A stretch of DNA of 64,000 nt from JAIBDK01 sp965261915 (lineage in GTDB: Bacteria; Pseudomonadota; Gammaproteobacteria; Arenicellales; Poriferihabitantaceae). The position numbers and the translations under genes were made by a program. A model generated the notes under the pieces. It did not search any database and was not told the origin of the DNA. It saw nothing but the letters and a program-made list of their open reading frames with translations. Below are positions 36,448-45,483 of this stretch, in pieces. The DNA lies in assembly GCA_965261915.1 (NCBI GenBank), contig CBDHDW010000013.1, positions 2,294,001 through 2,358,000 of the forward strand, read 5' to 3'. Within the stretch, counting starts at the first letter, position 1; every line of letters starts with the position of its first letter.

Positions 36448-37107
36448 GTGCTCCGATCACTCAATGAAGTTGAACAAACTGCGAGAAAAGCCGCGAAAGG
36501 CTGTGGCTTGCCATGGGGTGTAGCCGATGAGGTAGCAAAGTCGGTGCGTTGGTTACAGGCATTTGGCATCGACGCAATTTCGCCGTTGTCAGAAATTTTG
36601 CCTGATCATCACCCGATTAACCGGCTAAGGCCGGAATCATTGAAAGGGGTCTGGAAAGCACCAGGCGGCGTACTAAGCCCGTTAATGGTTGGCCTGAGTT
36701 TATCTGATTGTGTCGCGATGTCGGCGCAACAAACGTTTGAAACCGAAAAAATAACCTATCCCGTTTTAGCGGCCGGTTTTTTGGGGCAGGCTTCTTTATT
36801 AGAAGCCGATGCGGTTGTCTGTGGTTGGTGCGAAGTTCAAATCAGGTTATATCGAAATGAGCTGCTCGTTAGCGGCAACCAGGCCGATCTGTTAACGGCC
36901 GATGCATCATCCATGTACTGCCGTGCTGCGGGGTCGTCGACTTATTTTGACGGTGATTGCCGTGCGTTGACGTTGCACGTTGGCGACACAGAAGTCAATT
37001 CCGCAGCCTGGGACCAACTCGAAAAATGGGTGTATAAAACCTATGTTGAAGCCACCGAGGAATCTCGGCTGCACGGCGCAGGTGCAGGCTTAAACGACAA
37101 CGACTAG
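36448..37107 (+). CDS. DUF3726-family protein
   Basis: 219 residues. The start LNEVEQTARKAAKGCGLPWGVADEVAKSVRWL fits DUF3726, a family of unknown function with the pattern ExxxARKAxxGxGxPxGxAxExxxAxRWL. Several cysteines (VVCGWCEVQI, MYCRAAGS) are scattered in the body. The start is GTG at 36448. It forms a pair with the hypothetical gene upstream and overlaps the convergent efp by four bases. Confidence 0.75.
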   Translation: MLRSLNEVEQTARKAAKGCGLPWGVADEVAKSVRWLQAFGIDAISPLSEILPDHHPINRLRPESLKGVWKAPGGVLSPLMVGLSLSDCVAMSAQQTFETEKITYPVLAAGFLGQASLLEADAVVCGWCEVQIRLYRNELLVSGNQADLLTADASSMYCRAAGSSTYFDGDCRALTLHVGDTEVNSAAWDQLEKWVYKTYVEATEESRLHGAGAGLNDND

Positions 37108-37664
37108 GCGCGCTCCATATACTCCCCGGTATCGGTGTTGACTTTTACTTTTTCGCCGACGGTAACAAATGTCGGAACAGTTACTTTATGGCCGGTTTCC
37201 AATACCGCGGGTTTGCCGCTGCCCGAAGCGGTCTGACCTTTTACCACCCCGTCAGTCTCGACCACTTCGAGAACGACCGAACCGGGTAACTCTATAGCGA
37301 TTGGACTTTCATTATGGAAGTTGATTTGCAGATCCGTATTCGGCAACAAAAACGGCGCCTGTTCTTCGAGATCTTCTGCATCCAGAGTAATTTGCTCGTA
37401 GTTTTCACTATCCATGAAAACGTAGTTTTCGCCATCCAGATATAAATACTGCATTTTTCTGGGTTCGACATGCGCTTTTTCCATTTTGTCTTCTGAGCGA
37501 AATCGCTCATTGAGTTTAGTGCCATCACTGATACACTTCATCTCAAGCTGAACGAACGCACCACCTTTGCCGGGTTTAACATGATTTTTCTTTAAAACCC
37601 GCCATAATTTGCCCTGATGTTCCATGAGGTTGCCAATGCGTGTGTCGAAGGCTGAGATTTTCAT
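37104..37664 (-). CDS. efp: Translation elongation factor P
   Basis: 186 residues, normal length. The three-barrel factor relieves ribosome stalling at polyproline. The N-terminal KOW-like domain carries the loop KPGKGGAF with Lys33, the position lysylated by EpmA in enterobacteria. The C-terminal OB region ends GEYMERA. No epmA or epmB is in the window. It is divergent from the uracil-DNA glycosylase gene. Confidence 0.97.
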   Translation of the reverse strand: MKISAFDTRIGNLMEHQGKLWRVLKKNHVKPGKGGAFVQLEMKCISDGTKLNERFRSEDKMEKAHVEPRKMQYLYLDGENYVFMDSENYEQITLDAEDLEEQAPFLLPNTDLQINFHNESPIAIELPGSVVLEVVETDGVVKGQTASGSGKPAVLETGHKVTVPTFVTVGEKVKVNTDTGEYMERA

Positions 37665-37785
37665 TAAAATAATTCCTTAATATGAAGGGTTTGGAATAAA
37701 GCCGGATTGTATTCACTATGTTAGAGCGCATCAATCGTGATCTGGAGATATTGAGCCGAGCGAGTTTGCAGCGGAGTAAAACCGC

Positions 37786-38433
37786 ATGAATTGCTGGCCG
37801 ATTACGTGGTACGACGAGAGTTGCAGGCAGTGCCCGCGACTGTCGGCATTTCTGCACCATGTCAAAGCAGAACATGAAAATTATTTCTGTAAGCCGGTAC
37901 CGCCATTTGGAGACTCTGGCGCTGAGCTCCTGATCGTTGGTCTGGCTCCGGGAAAGCACGGTGCGAATGCCACCGGCCGTCCTTTTACGGGTGACTATGC
38001 GGGGCTATTGCTTTATCAAACACTGCACAAGTTTGGTTTCGCCAGCGCCTCGGAATCCAGTCATATCGGAGATGGCTTAACACTGGCGAATTGCCGCATA
38101 ACCAATGCGGTGAAATGTCTGCCGCCGCAAAACAAACCCGTCGGCGAAGAGGAAAAAAACTGCAATCATTTTCTTATGGAAGAAATGCGCTCCGCGGAAT
38201 TGAAAGTCATTCTCGCCCTCGGTTCGCTGGCCCATCGCGCAATTTTGCGTTCCTGGGGATACAAATTAAACCGCTTCAGGTTTGGTCACAACAGAGTACA
38301 TCGATTGGAAAACGATCTCATCCTGGTGAATAGTTACCATTGCAGCCGTTATAACACCCAGACCAAACGGTTAACCACCGAAATGTTTGAATCAGTATTT
38401 GAGACAATTCAAGTAGAAATTGCCCGCAGTTAA
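37786..38433 (+). CDS. Uracil-DNA glycosylase, family 5 (UdgB-like)
   Basis: 215 residues. GLAPGKHGANATGRPFTGD is motif A of family 4/5 uracil-DNA glycosylases, and VNSYHCSRYNTQT near the C-terminus is motif B with the catalytic-loop His. Four cysteines for an Fe-S cluster are available (ESCRQCPRL, NAVKCLPP, EKNCNHF). The HGANxTGRPFTGD form is that of type 5 enzymes, which remove uracil and other deaminated bases. It ends one base before the uvrC start, so the two repair genes are probably co-transcribed. Confidence 0.85.
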   Translation: MNCWPITWYDESCRQCPRLSAFLHHVKAEHENYFCKPVPPFGDSGAELLIVGLAPGKHGANATGRPFTGDYAGLLLYQTLHKFGFASASESSHIGDGLTLANCRITNAVKCLPPQNKPVGEEEKNCNHFLMEEMRSAELKVILALGSLAHRAILRSWGYKLNRFRFGHNRVHRLENDLILVNSYHCSRYNTQTKRLTTEMFESVFETIQVEIARS

Positions 38434-38434
38434 T

Positions 38435-40261
38435 ATGGTTGAAAAACCCGAAGCCGAATTTGATTCGAAGGCGTTTGTGGCTACAGTGCCGGAATCCCCG
38501 GGAGTCTATATTTACGCTGATGTTGACGGCCATATTTTATACGTCGGTAAAGCGCGTAATTTAAAAAAGCGCGTCCAGAGTTATTTTCGAAAAACCGGAT
38601 TAACACCAAAGACCCGATTAATGGTCTCGAAAATTGCGGTGGCAGAGGTACAGCAAACGCGTTCGGAGAGCGAAGCATTGCTGCTTGAGAATAATCTCAT
38701 CAAAGACAAAAAGCCTCGATACAATATTTCGCTGCGCGATGATAAAAGTTTCCCGTATATCCGATTGACCGAACACCACGACTTTCCCCGATTTACATTT
38801 TATCGCGGGTCTCGTTCGGCTCCCGGAAAATACTTCGGACCTTACCCGAATGCCGGAGCAGTACGGGAAATGCTGGGATATTTGTGTAAAATATTTCAAC
38901 TGAGGCAGTGTAACGATGCCTTTTTTCGCAACCGATCTCGACCGTGTTTGCAGCATCAGATCAAGCGTTGCAGCGCACCTTGTGTGGGCAAAATATCCGA
39001 ACAGGAATATCGCGATGATTTGCGTCAGGCGAAAACCATGCTCGCAGGGCGAGACTCCAGCCTGCTCGATGAGCTGGCCGAGAAAATGGAAAATGCGGCT
39101 GAAGATTTAAACTTTGAAGCGGCTGCTGGATATCGGGATCGCATCGCGTTACTGCAGCGTATCCGCGAAAAGCAATATGTTGATTCTGATACCAGTGATG
39201 CCGATGTTGTCGCGGTTGCAGCAGAATCAGGACTGGTTTGTTTTGGCATTGTGTCGATACGCCAGGGTCGTAATCTGGGTGCGCGTTTCGACATACAGAC
39301 TAACCCGCTCGAGCTTTCGAAACCCCAATTAATTGAGGCATTTTTGCCGCAAAACTACTTCGGCGCGTCGATGCCCGAAGAGATACTTTTGAGTGAAGAC
39401 ATCGAAAGCCGAAGTTCGCTGCAGCAAATTTTTGCAGTAGAAAACAAGGCTAAGGTGGAAATCAAATCACAGTGTCGTGCTCATCGTGCCCGCTGGATCG
39501 AATCGGCGCGCATTAACACAGAGGATCACTTGCGGCGACATCTTACCAAGAAAAGCCAGATCGACGCTCAATTTACCGCGCTGGCGCAATTCATCGGCCT
39601 AGAAGAAGTGCCGAATCGGGTCGAGTGTTTTGATATTAGCCACACTATGGGCGAGAGGACAGTGGGTTCGTGTGTGGTATTTGATCAGGACGGTGCGGTC
39701 AAATCAGACTATCGAAAATTCAATATCTCGGGTATTGAACCTGGTGACGATTACGCGGCAATGGAACAAGTGCTAAGCCGACGCTACACCCGGGTATTGG
39801 AAAACGACGGCAAGCTGCCGGATTTGGTCATTATAGACGGCGGAAAAGGGCAATTGGGGATTGCCGAAAAAGTTTTCGATGAGCTGCAGATAAGTGACCG
39901 TGTTTTGTTATTGGGAATCTCCAAAGGAGCAGCGCGAAAAGCCGGCGAGGAGCGGTTTCACTGGCGCGGCCAAAAAGCGCCATTACGTCCCAATGGGAGT
40001 TCAGCAGAATCACATCTGGTTCAACGAATCCGGGACGAGGCTCATCGATTCGCCATCACAGGTCACCGGCAACGCCGCGGTAAAGCGCGCACGGCATCTG
40101 CGCTTGAGCAAATCGACGGCATTGGAGACAAGCGTCGCCGAAGTTTGTTGCGTTATTTTGGTGGAATCAAACAAATTAAACGCGCCAGTCTGGAAGATAT
40201 CAGCCGCGTTCCCGGTATCAGCCCGGCTTTGGCAAAACGCATATACAGTCGATTTCACTAG
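38435..40261 (+). CDS. uvrC: Excinuclease ABC subunit C
   Basis: 608 residues from ATG 38435 (MVEKPEAEFD). The order is that of UvrC: GIY-YIG nuclease (SPGVYIYADVDGHILYVGKARN), the Cys-rich stretch (RPCLQHQIKRCSAPCVGKIS), UVR domain (DLNFEAAAGYRDRIALLQ), RNase-H-like nuclease (VECFDISHTMGERTVGSCVV, DLVIIDGGKGQL), and tandem HhH motifs (LEQIDGIGDKRRRSLLRYFGG). It makes both incisions in nucleotide excision repair. pgsA follows 122 bases later, as in enterobacteria. Confidence 0.97.
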   Translation: MVEKPEAEFDSKAFVATVPESPGVYIYADVDGHILYVGKARNLKKRVQSYFRKTGLTPKTRLMVSKIAVAEVQQTRSESEALLLENNLIKDKKPRYNISLRDDKSFPYIRLTEHHDFPRFTFYRGSRSAPGKYFGPYPNAGAVREMLGYLCKIFQLRQCNDAFFRNRSRPCLQHQIKRCSAPCVGKISEQEYRDDLRQAKTMLAGRDSSLLDELAEKMENAAEDLNFEAAAGYRDRIALLQRIREKQYVDSDTSDADVVAVAAESGLVCFGIVSIRQGRNLGARFDIQTNPLELSKPQLIEAFLPQNYFGASMPEEILLSEDIESRSSLQQIFAVENKAKVEIKSQCRAHRARWIESARINTEDHLRRHLTKKSQIDAQFTALAQFIGLEEVPNRVECFDISHTMGERTVGSCVVFDQDGAVKSDYRKFNISGIEPGDDYAAMEQVLSRRYTRVLENDGKLPDLVIIDGGKGQLGIAEKVFDELQISDRVLLLGISKGAARKAGEERFHWRGQKAPLRPNGSSAESHLVQRIRDEAHRFAITGHRQRRGKARTASALEQIDGIGDKRRRSLLRYFGGIKQIKRASLEDISRVPGISPALAKRIYSRFH

Positions 40262-40382
40262 ACACAAATTTCGATTGGCAGAAGACGGTTTGAGTTCATG
40301 TCCGGGTTCAGGGACATTATCTGCAAAATCTGCAATAATCGATTGGAAAATTGTATTAACGAAATCAGTTTAAAGGACCTTG

Positions 40383-40964
40383 ATGCTAAATTTACCTAAC
40401 AGATTGACCGTATTCAGGATCACCCTGATTCCGGTGTTGGTGCTATTTTATTTTTGGAAGCTGCCCAATCGCGAGATTATTGTCACTGCAATATTTGTCA
40501 CCGCTGCGGTTACGGATTGGCTTGATGGCTATCTGGCAAGACGGCTGGGTGCGACCTCCAAACTGGGTGCCTTTCTTGATCCCGTCGCCGACAAGCTCAT
40601 CGTTTCCACCGCGTTGGTACTATTGGTTTCGGATTTTGATGTGCTTAACCGGGTAATCCATCCGGCTATTTTTGGGGTCGCGGTATGTGTCATCATCGGT
40701 AGAGAGATTGTTATTTCTGCGCTGCGCGAGTGGATGGCTGAACTCGGTGCACGTGGAGTGGTTTCTGTGGGGGCATCGGGAAAAATAAAAACGGTATTTC
40801 AAATGGTCTCTATCGGGATGCTGCTATATATGCAGCCATTGTACGAGGTGCCAATATTCTTCGTCGGTGAAATCCTGTTTTACGTTGCTGCAATCCTGAC
40901 GCTCTGGTCAATGTGGGTGTATTTACAGGCAGCCATGCCTTTTTTGCTTGGGAAAGCGGAATAA
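40383..40964 (+). CDS. pgsA: CDP-diacylglycerol-glycerol-3-phosphate 3-phosphatidyltransferase
   Basis: 193 residues with several membrane helices. The CDP-alcohol phosphatidyltransferase signature is visible as TDWLDGYLARRLGATSKLGAFLDPVADK, i.e. DG(x)2AR(x)8G(x)3D(x)3D. The start MLNLPNRLTVFRITLIPVLV is typical of PgsA. It makes phosphatidylglycerophosphate in the inner membrane. ATG 40383 is preceded by aaagga. The tRNA cluster follows. Confidence 0.96.
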   Translation: MLNLPNRLTVFRITLIPVLVLFYFWKLPNREIIVTAIFVTAAVTDWLDGYLARRLGATSKLGAFLDPVADKLIVSTALVLLVSDFDVLNRVIHPAIFGVAVCVIIGREIVISALREWMAELGARGVVSVGASGKIKTVFQMVSIGMLLYMQPLYEVPIFFVGEILFYVAAILTLWSMWVYLQAAMPFLLGKAE

Positions 40965-41050
40965 CGCCTGAATCTCCTGAACAAATGCGATTTTCTCTAT
41001 TGACACAGAATCAGGCATGAATAAAATCAACAACCCAAAAAATTTGATAT

Positions 41051-41125
41051 GCGGGAATAGCTCAGTGGTAGAGCACAACCTTGCCAAGGTTGGGGTCGCG
41101 AGTTCGAATCTCGTTTCCCGCTCCA
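41051..41125 (+). tRNA. tRNA-Gly (GCC anticodon)
   Basis: 75 bases folding into a full cloverleaf: acceptor GCGGGAA pairs with TTCCCGC, anticodon arm CTTGCCAAG with GCC, T-loop GTTCGAATC, and encoded CCA. First of three tRNAs in the order Gly-Cys-Leu downstream of pgsA. Confidence 0.97.
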
Positions 41126-41130
41126 GATTT

Positions 41131-41184
41131 TCGGATTTGCCCGCTTCGGATTTGCCCGCTTCGGATTTGCCCGCTTCGGATTTG
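41131..41184 (+). repeat. 15-bp tandem repeat after tRNA-Gly
   Basis: TCGGATTTGCCCGCT occurs at 41131-41145, 41146-41160 and 41161-41175, with nine bases of a fourth copy. The unit resembles the 3' end of tRNA-Gly plus its trailer (cccgctccagatttt), so it probably arose by duplication of that end. It lies in the tRNA-Gly to tRNA-Cys spacer. Confidence 0.85.
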
Positions 41185-41395
41185 GAGTAGCAGGTCAAAT
41201 GTGTGGCCGGTCAAATGTTCTGAAATGATTCTTTGAAAGGATCAACTTAATGCCCCGTAACCGTTTCCTGTAAATTATCTTCCAGATTTTGAAGTCAGCG
41301 GAAATATCGTTGAAGCGGTTGGGGGGTAGTTCGCATTTGGAAGGTGATATGATTCACTGTTTATTTGCGGGCGTGATTGATTTAGTCGTACCAGT

Positions 41396-41469
41396 GGCTG
41401 AGTGGCAGAGTGGTTATGCAGCGGCCTGCAAAGCCGTTGACCTCGGTTCGATTCCGGGCTCAGCCTCCA
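41396..41469 (+). tRNA. tRNA-Cys (GCA anticodon)
   Basis: 74 bases with acceptor GGCTGAG pairing CTCAGCC, anticodon loop CCTGCAAAG with GCA, T-loop GTTCGATTC and encoded CCA. Second of the Gly-Cys-Leu cluster. Confidence 0.96.
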
Positions 41470-41660
41470 TTGGGATGAAGATCAAGTTATTGAAATCAAG
41501 TTATTATTGATAAGCAAAAGCGGGTTCGAAGAACTACTGAAACGTTAAGACAGTACCAGATCTGTAAAAATCACTCGACACCCAGAAGCAATCGCAAGAC
41601 GGGTTCGAATAACCAGTAGAAAAAATTCAGGCCATACCAAGCCTACTTAGAGCACTCGAT

Positions 41661-41747
41661 GCCCGGGTGGCGGAATTGGTAGACGCAAGGGACTTAAAAT
41701 CCCTCGATAGAAATATCGTGCCGGTTCAAGTCCGGCCCCGGGTACCA
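41661..41747 (+). tRNA. tRNA-Leu (TAA anticodon)
   Basis: 87 bases with a long variable arm (CTCGATAGAAATATCGTG), as expected for leucine tRNA. Acceptor GCCCGGG pairs CCCGGGT, anticodon in ACTTAAAAT is TAA, T-loop GTTCAAGTC, encoded CCA. Third tRNA of the cluster. Confidence 0.96.
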
Positions 41748-41798
41748 GTTATCAGAATTACTCGGATTTCAATGAACCGATAGTGAGGTCTGTTTTAC

Positions 41799-42362
41799 GT
41801 GGCAGAAAAACATTACATAACAGCCGAAGCGCTACTTGAGGATTCCTATCATCTTGCCGCGAAAATTCTTGAAAGTGATTTTCGACCGGATTTCATTGTA
41901 GGTATATGGCGCGGAGGTGCTCCTGTTGGTATCGCGGTACAGGAAATGTTGGAGTATTTCCAGATCAAAACGGACCATATTAGTGTTCGCACTTCACTGT
42001 ATACAGGGATCGCAACCACTGAGAAGGTGGTCCGCGTTCATGGGCTGGACTATCTGGTGAACAACCTCAATGCAGAAAACGCATTGCTGATCGTAGACGA
42101 TGTATACGATTCCGGTAGGAGTATCAAGGCGTGCATTGAGCAACTCACCAAAAGAACCCGGAAAAACACCCCCGAGCAAATTCGTGTGGCCGCACCATGG
42201 TACAAACCGAACAATAATGAAACCGATCGTGTTCCTGACTATTTTGTCCACACAACGGATCAATGGCTGGTTTTTCCCCACGAAGTGCAAGGACTAACTG
42301 AAGATGAACTGAAACAGGGAAAGGGTCGGCTCTACGACATTATAAACGCTGTAAAGATATAG
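41799..42362 (+). CDS. Phosphoribosyltransferase (hypoxanthine/purine type)
   Basis: 187 residues of the type I phosphoribosyltransferase fold. The PRPP-binding motif ALLIVDDVYDSGRSI is present, and GIWRGGAPVGIAVQEML is the pyrophosphate loop. The C-terminal part (VPDYFVHTTDQWLVFPHEV) resembles hypoxanthine phosphoribosyltransferases of gammaproteobacteria. It starts at GTG 41799. It may salvage the hypoxanthine produced by the adenine deaminase. Confidence 0.83.
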   Translation: MAEKHYITAEALLEDSYHLAAKILESDFRPDFIVGIWRGGAPVGIAVQEMLEYFQIKTDHISVRTSLYTGIATTEKVVRVHGLDYLVNNLNAENALLIVDDVYDSGRSIKACIEQLTKRTRKNTPEQIRVAAPWYKPNNNETDRVPDYFVHTTDQWLVFPHEVQGLTEDELKQGKGRLYDIINAVKI

Positions 42363-42593
42363 TTTTCCCATTGCCTGACAGTATTCAGGATAACGGACTA
42401 CTAATCAGACAATTTTCAAGGATTCAGGAAATCCTCTCTGAAGGGCAATCGTTCTGGCGAAAATTTAATTTGCCCAATTAACCAATCCGCGGTGTGTCGC
42501 ATTTAGTGTTATCGAGTGTCGTAAAAGGAAATACTAAGGTATTCCCTGATTTGTATATTTCACCCGGATACTATATTTTTTCTATATTACCGA

Positions 42594-42599
42594 TATAAT
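42594..42599 (+). promoter_or_regulatory. TATAAT -10 candidate before corrinoid-protein gene
   Basis: A perfect TATAAT lies 43 bases before the ATG of the first gene of the methyl-transfer module, inside an AT-rich stretch. No good -35 box is seen at 17 bases, so an activator may be needed. Confidence 0.35.
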
Positions 42600-42641
42600 C
42601 TTCGGCTATTTAACGATTCACTCAAACAGTAGAGTTAAACA

Positions 42642-43340
42642 ATGTCAGACGAAAATTTTGATGACGATTTGGACTTATCAACCCTTCCAGATGATGAGTT
42701 GGTAGAACAGATGCACGATGACCTTTATGATGGGTTGCGTGAAGAAATCGTAGAAGGCACCAACATTCTGCTGGGGCGTGGTTGGTCGGCTACCAAAGTT
42801 CTGGATGATGCGTTAGTTGAAGGAATGCGTATCGTCGGGATCGATTTTCGGGATGGGATTTTGTTTGTTCCTGAAGTCCTAATGTCAGCGAATGCGATGA
42901 AAGGCGGTATGGAAATACTTCGGCCGCTTCTCGCTGAAACAGGTGTTCAGCCAATTGGAAAAATGGTTATTGGAACGATCAAAGGCGATATCCACGATAT
43001 TGGCAAAAACCTGGTTTCGATGATGATGGAAGGGGCCGGATTTGAAGTGATTGATCTAGGCATAGACAACCCGGTTGAGAACTATCTCGCAGCCATTGAA
43101 GAGCACAAGCCCGATATATTAGGCCTGTCTGCGCTACTCACCACAACCATGCCTTATATGAAAGTCGTTATCGATACTCTGGTAGAGAAGGGTATGCGAG
43201 AGGATTACATTGTATTGGTTGGCGGTGCCCCGCTGAATGAGGAGTTCGGCGAAGCAATTGGTGCTGATGCCTATTGCCGTGATGCCGCAGTCGCTGTGGA
43301 AACTGCCCAGGCAAAAATGTCGGAAAAACGCGCTGCCTAG
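42642..43340 (+). CDS. Corrinoid protein of a methyltransferase system (MtgC/MttC-like)
   Basis: 232 residues. An N-terminal helical cap domain (VEGTNILLGRGWSATKVLDD) precedes a B12-binding Rossmann domain with the cobalt-ligand motif GDIHDIGKNLV, then GFEVIDLGIDNP, GLSALLTTTMPYM and VGGAPLNEEFG. It carries a methyl group on cob(III)alamin between a substrate methyltransferase and the methyltetrahydrofolate enzyme encoded downstream. The acidic N-terminus (DENFDDDLDLS) is unusual. First gene of a five-gene co-oriented group. Confidence 0.9.
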   Translation: MSDENFDDDLDLSTLPDDELVEQMHDDLYDGLREEIVEGTNILLGRGWSATKVLDDALVEGMRIVGIDFRDGILFVPEVLMSANAMKGGMEILRPLLAETGVQPIGKMVIGTIKGDIHDIGKNLVSMMMEGAGFEVIDLGIDNPVENYLAAIEEHKPDILGLSALLTTTMPYMKVVIDTLVEKGMREDYIVLVGGAPLNEEFGEAIGADAYCRDAAVAVETAQAKMSEKRAA

Positions 43341-43364
43341 TGCATCCTTGCTTCGAGAACCAAC

Positions 43365-43997
43365 ATGACAACTGACCCAAACCCGGATCGGGTTCTGGTT
43401 ATCGCCTGCGGTGCATTGGCTCATGAGTTGGTTCGTGTTAAATCACTCAACCACTGGGAGCACCTTGAGTTTCAGTGTTTACCCGCAGAACTGCACAATT
43501 ATCCCGAAAAAATTCCGGATGCAGTGCAGAAAAAAATTCAGCAGAACAGAAAGTTATTTTCCAGAATATTCGTTGGTTATTCGGACTGCGGTACAGGCGG
43601 GAAGCTTGATCGCGTTCTGCAACAGGAGAAGGTCGAACGTTTGCCCGGCGCTCATTGCTACGAGATGTTTTCAGGGTCCGAGGTTTTCAGTCAACTGCAC
43701 GAAGCCGAGCTGGGAACATTTTATTTAACCGATTTTCTGGCAACCCACTTTGATCGGCTGGTGATTAAGGGGCTAGGTCTGGACAGACATCCCGAGCTCA
43801 AACAACAGTTTTTTGGATACTACAAAAAACTGATTTACCTGTGCCAAAAACAGGATCCGAAAATAGCCGAATTGGCGCAAAAAGCGGCAGCGTTTCTGGG
43901 ACTCGAATACGAAAAGATTGATACCGGCGACAGCTATCTCGAAAACGCGCTTTCGGTAAAAATGGGCTCGGTGAAAACAGCTGATCTCAATCCATAG
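43365..43997 (+). CDS. DUF1638-family protein
   Basis: 210 residues. RVLVIACGALAHEL at the N-terminus, VGYSDCGTGGKLDRVL and LPGAHCYEMFSGSEVF are the shared blocks of DUF1638. These conserved Cys, His and Asp residues suggest a metal or corrinoid-related role. The family regularly sits with corrinoid proteins and methyltetrahydrofolate methyltransferases; the function is not known. It starts 25 bases after the corrinoid-protein gene. Confidence 0.82.
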   Translation: MTTDPNPDRVLVIACGALAHELVRVKSLNHWEHLEFQCLPAELHNYPEKIPDAVQKKIQQNRKLFSRIFVGYSDCGTGGKLDRVLQQEKVERLPGAHCYEMFSGSEVFSQLHEAELGTFYLTDFLATHFDRLVIKGLGLDRHPELKQQFFGYYKKLIYLCQKQDPKIAELAQKAAAFLGLEYEKIDTGDSYLENALSVKMGSVKTADLNP

Positions 43998-44044
43998 CGC
44001 ATTTACCTACAACGAAATTAACGATACTTTCTGGAAATTTAACG

Positions 44045-44344
44045 ATGCCTCAATTGATAACCGTATACTGGCGCGACATTCCAGCCCAGGTCATTGCCAA
44101 GGAACGCCGTCAGTCAGAGAAAGTACAGCTGACAGATCGATTCGCCGAAGCTATCGACGCTGCCGCAATGCGTGCAGGCAAAGGCGGCACTGATGCCTAT
44201 CTCGAGGAGTGGAAACGGGTTTCACGGCCTTGCGCTGATGATTTAAAAGCCGAGGCTGAAGCGGCCGCTGAAAAGCTCGAAGCGGAATACGACCGCGAGA
44301 GACTGATTGGGTTGGCGAAGAATGCAGGAAATAACCCGGACTAG
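44045..44344 (+). CDS. Virulence-factor (PF13769-like) small protein
   Basis: 99 residues. The start LITVYWRDIPAQVIAKERR followed by RFAEAIDAAAMRAG and YLEEWKRVSR fits the small family named virulence factor, which is conserved in alpha- and gammaproteobacteria next to DUF1638 and corrinoid methyltransferase genes. The C-terminal part is a charged helix (AEAEAAAEKLEAEYDRERL). The name is historic; the function is unknown. Confidence 0.75.
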   Translation: MPQLITVYWRDIPAQVIAKERRQSEKVQLTDRFAEAIDAAAMRAGKGGTDAYLEEWKRVSRPCADDLKAEAEAAAEKLEAEYDRERLIGLAKNAGNNPD

Positions 44345-44500
44345 TGCAGAGTTATGTAGCATTTTCCTGATATTTTAAGACGCTATTGAGATAGTGTGGT
44401 TACATTAAAACAGGCAATATCCTGCGACTAATTTCGCAGCTTTCGGGTTGATATTTTTTCGCGACGAAAGGTGTTCCTGTAAATATTTTTGAGTTTCATC

Positions 44501-45403
44501 ATGACAGATACCGTCGTTAGTTCCGCAACAAGGGAAGTTAAAATCGGCTTTGAACAGCGGTTTGTAATCATTGGCGAGCGGATCAACCCAACCGGCAGAA
44601 AAATCCTTGCCGAAGAAATGAAAAATGGCGACTACAGTCGAGTGGAAAGTGATGCTTTGGCACAGGTAGCTGCAGGGGCCACCATGCTCGATGTAAACGC
44701 GGGCATCCCGTTGGCAGACGAGCCAAGAATACTCGCCGAAGCCATTCAGTTGGTTCAATCCATTACGGATGTGCCGCTTTCCATCGATTCTTCCATAATC
44801 GAAGCGCTAGAGGCGGGTCTTAAAGTGTATCAGGGCAAGCCGTTGCTAAATTCGGTAACCGGGGAGGATGAGCGTCTCGAAATGGTGCTGCCGTTGGTTG
44901 CCAAGTACAACTGTGCCGTGGTCGCAATTTCTAACGACGAAGCCGGGATTTCAGAAAACCCGGACGAACGGTTTGATGTTGCGAAGAAAATTGTTGAACG
45001 GGCGGCAGATTACGGGATTCCGTACAGTGACATTGTCGTTGATCCACTGGTAATGCCGGTTGGTGCGGTGAATAGTGCGGGTCGTCAGGTTACCCATCTC
45101 GTACAACGACTTCGCGATGAATTGAAAGTGAACACCACCTGTGGTGCTTCCAACTTTAGTTTTGGTATTCCGAATCGAAAAGGGATGGATGGTCATTTTC
45201 TGAGCATGGCTATCGCCGCAGGCATGACATCCGCGATCACAAATCCATTGCATGAAGAAGTCATGCAAGGTGTTATGGCGGCTGACGTTGTTATGGGCCA
45301 CGATATGAATTGTGTACGATGGTTAAAGCAATATCGCCAGCCAACGGAAGAAAATGTGGGTGCAGGCGGTGGGCGAGCAAATCGACGGCGTCGCCGAGGT
45401 TAG
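44501..45403 (+). CDS. Methyltetrahydrofolate:corrinoid methyltransferase (MtgA/AcsE-like)
   Basis: 300 residues from ATG 44501 (MTDTVVSSAT). It has the pterin-binding barrel of the dihydropteroate synthase type: VIIGERINPTGRKIL, MLDVNAGIP, PLSIDSS, LLNSVTGEDERL, and the late loop TTCGASNFSFGIPNRKGMD. It moves a methyl group between the corrinoid protein and tetrahydrofolate. The C-terminus ends in a run of five arginines (RANRRRRRG), a feature also seen on the activase downstream. Confidence 0.9.
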   Translation: MTDTVVSSATREVKIGFEQRFVIIGERINPTGRKILAEEMKNGDYSRVESDALAQVAAGATMLDVNAGIPLADEPRILAEAIQLVQSITDVPLSIDSSIIEALEAGLKVYQGKPLLNSVTGEDERLEMVLPLVAKYNCAVVAISNDEAGISENPDERFDVAKKIVERAADYGIPYSDIVVDPLVMPVGAVNSAGRQVTHLVQRLRDELKVNTTCGASNFSFGIPNRKGMDGHFLSMAIAAGMTSAITNPLHEEVMQGVMAADVVMGHDMNCVRWLKQYRQPTEENVGAGGGRANRRRRRG

Positions 45404-45483
45404 TTCGGATATAGACCAGGCAATTCGTTATGAGTGAAGACATGAGCGACTATCATGCACTCCCTGAGCTTTCCGAATAATCG

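Noticed and set aside
40923..41198. Minus-strand frame of 91 codons with a KSEAG repeat and a ETRFELATPTLARLCSTT segment
   Set aside because: It is the antisense of tRNA-Gly and its tandem repeat; this is a well-known false ORF pattern opposite tRNA genes.
41510..41660. Two GGGTTCGAA strings that look like tRNA T-loops
   Set aside because: No acceptor stem or anticodon arm can be formed around them; at most tRNA relics.
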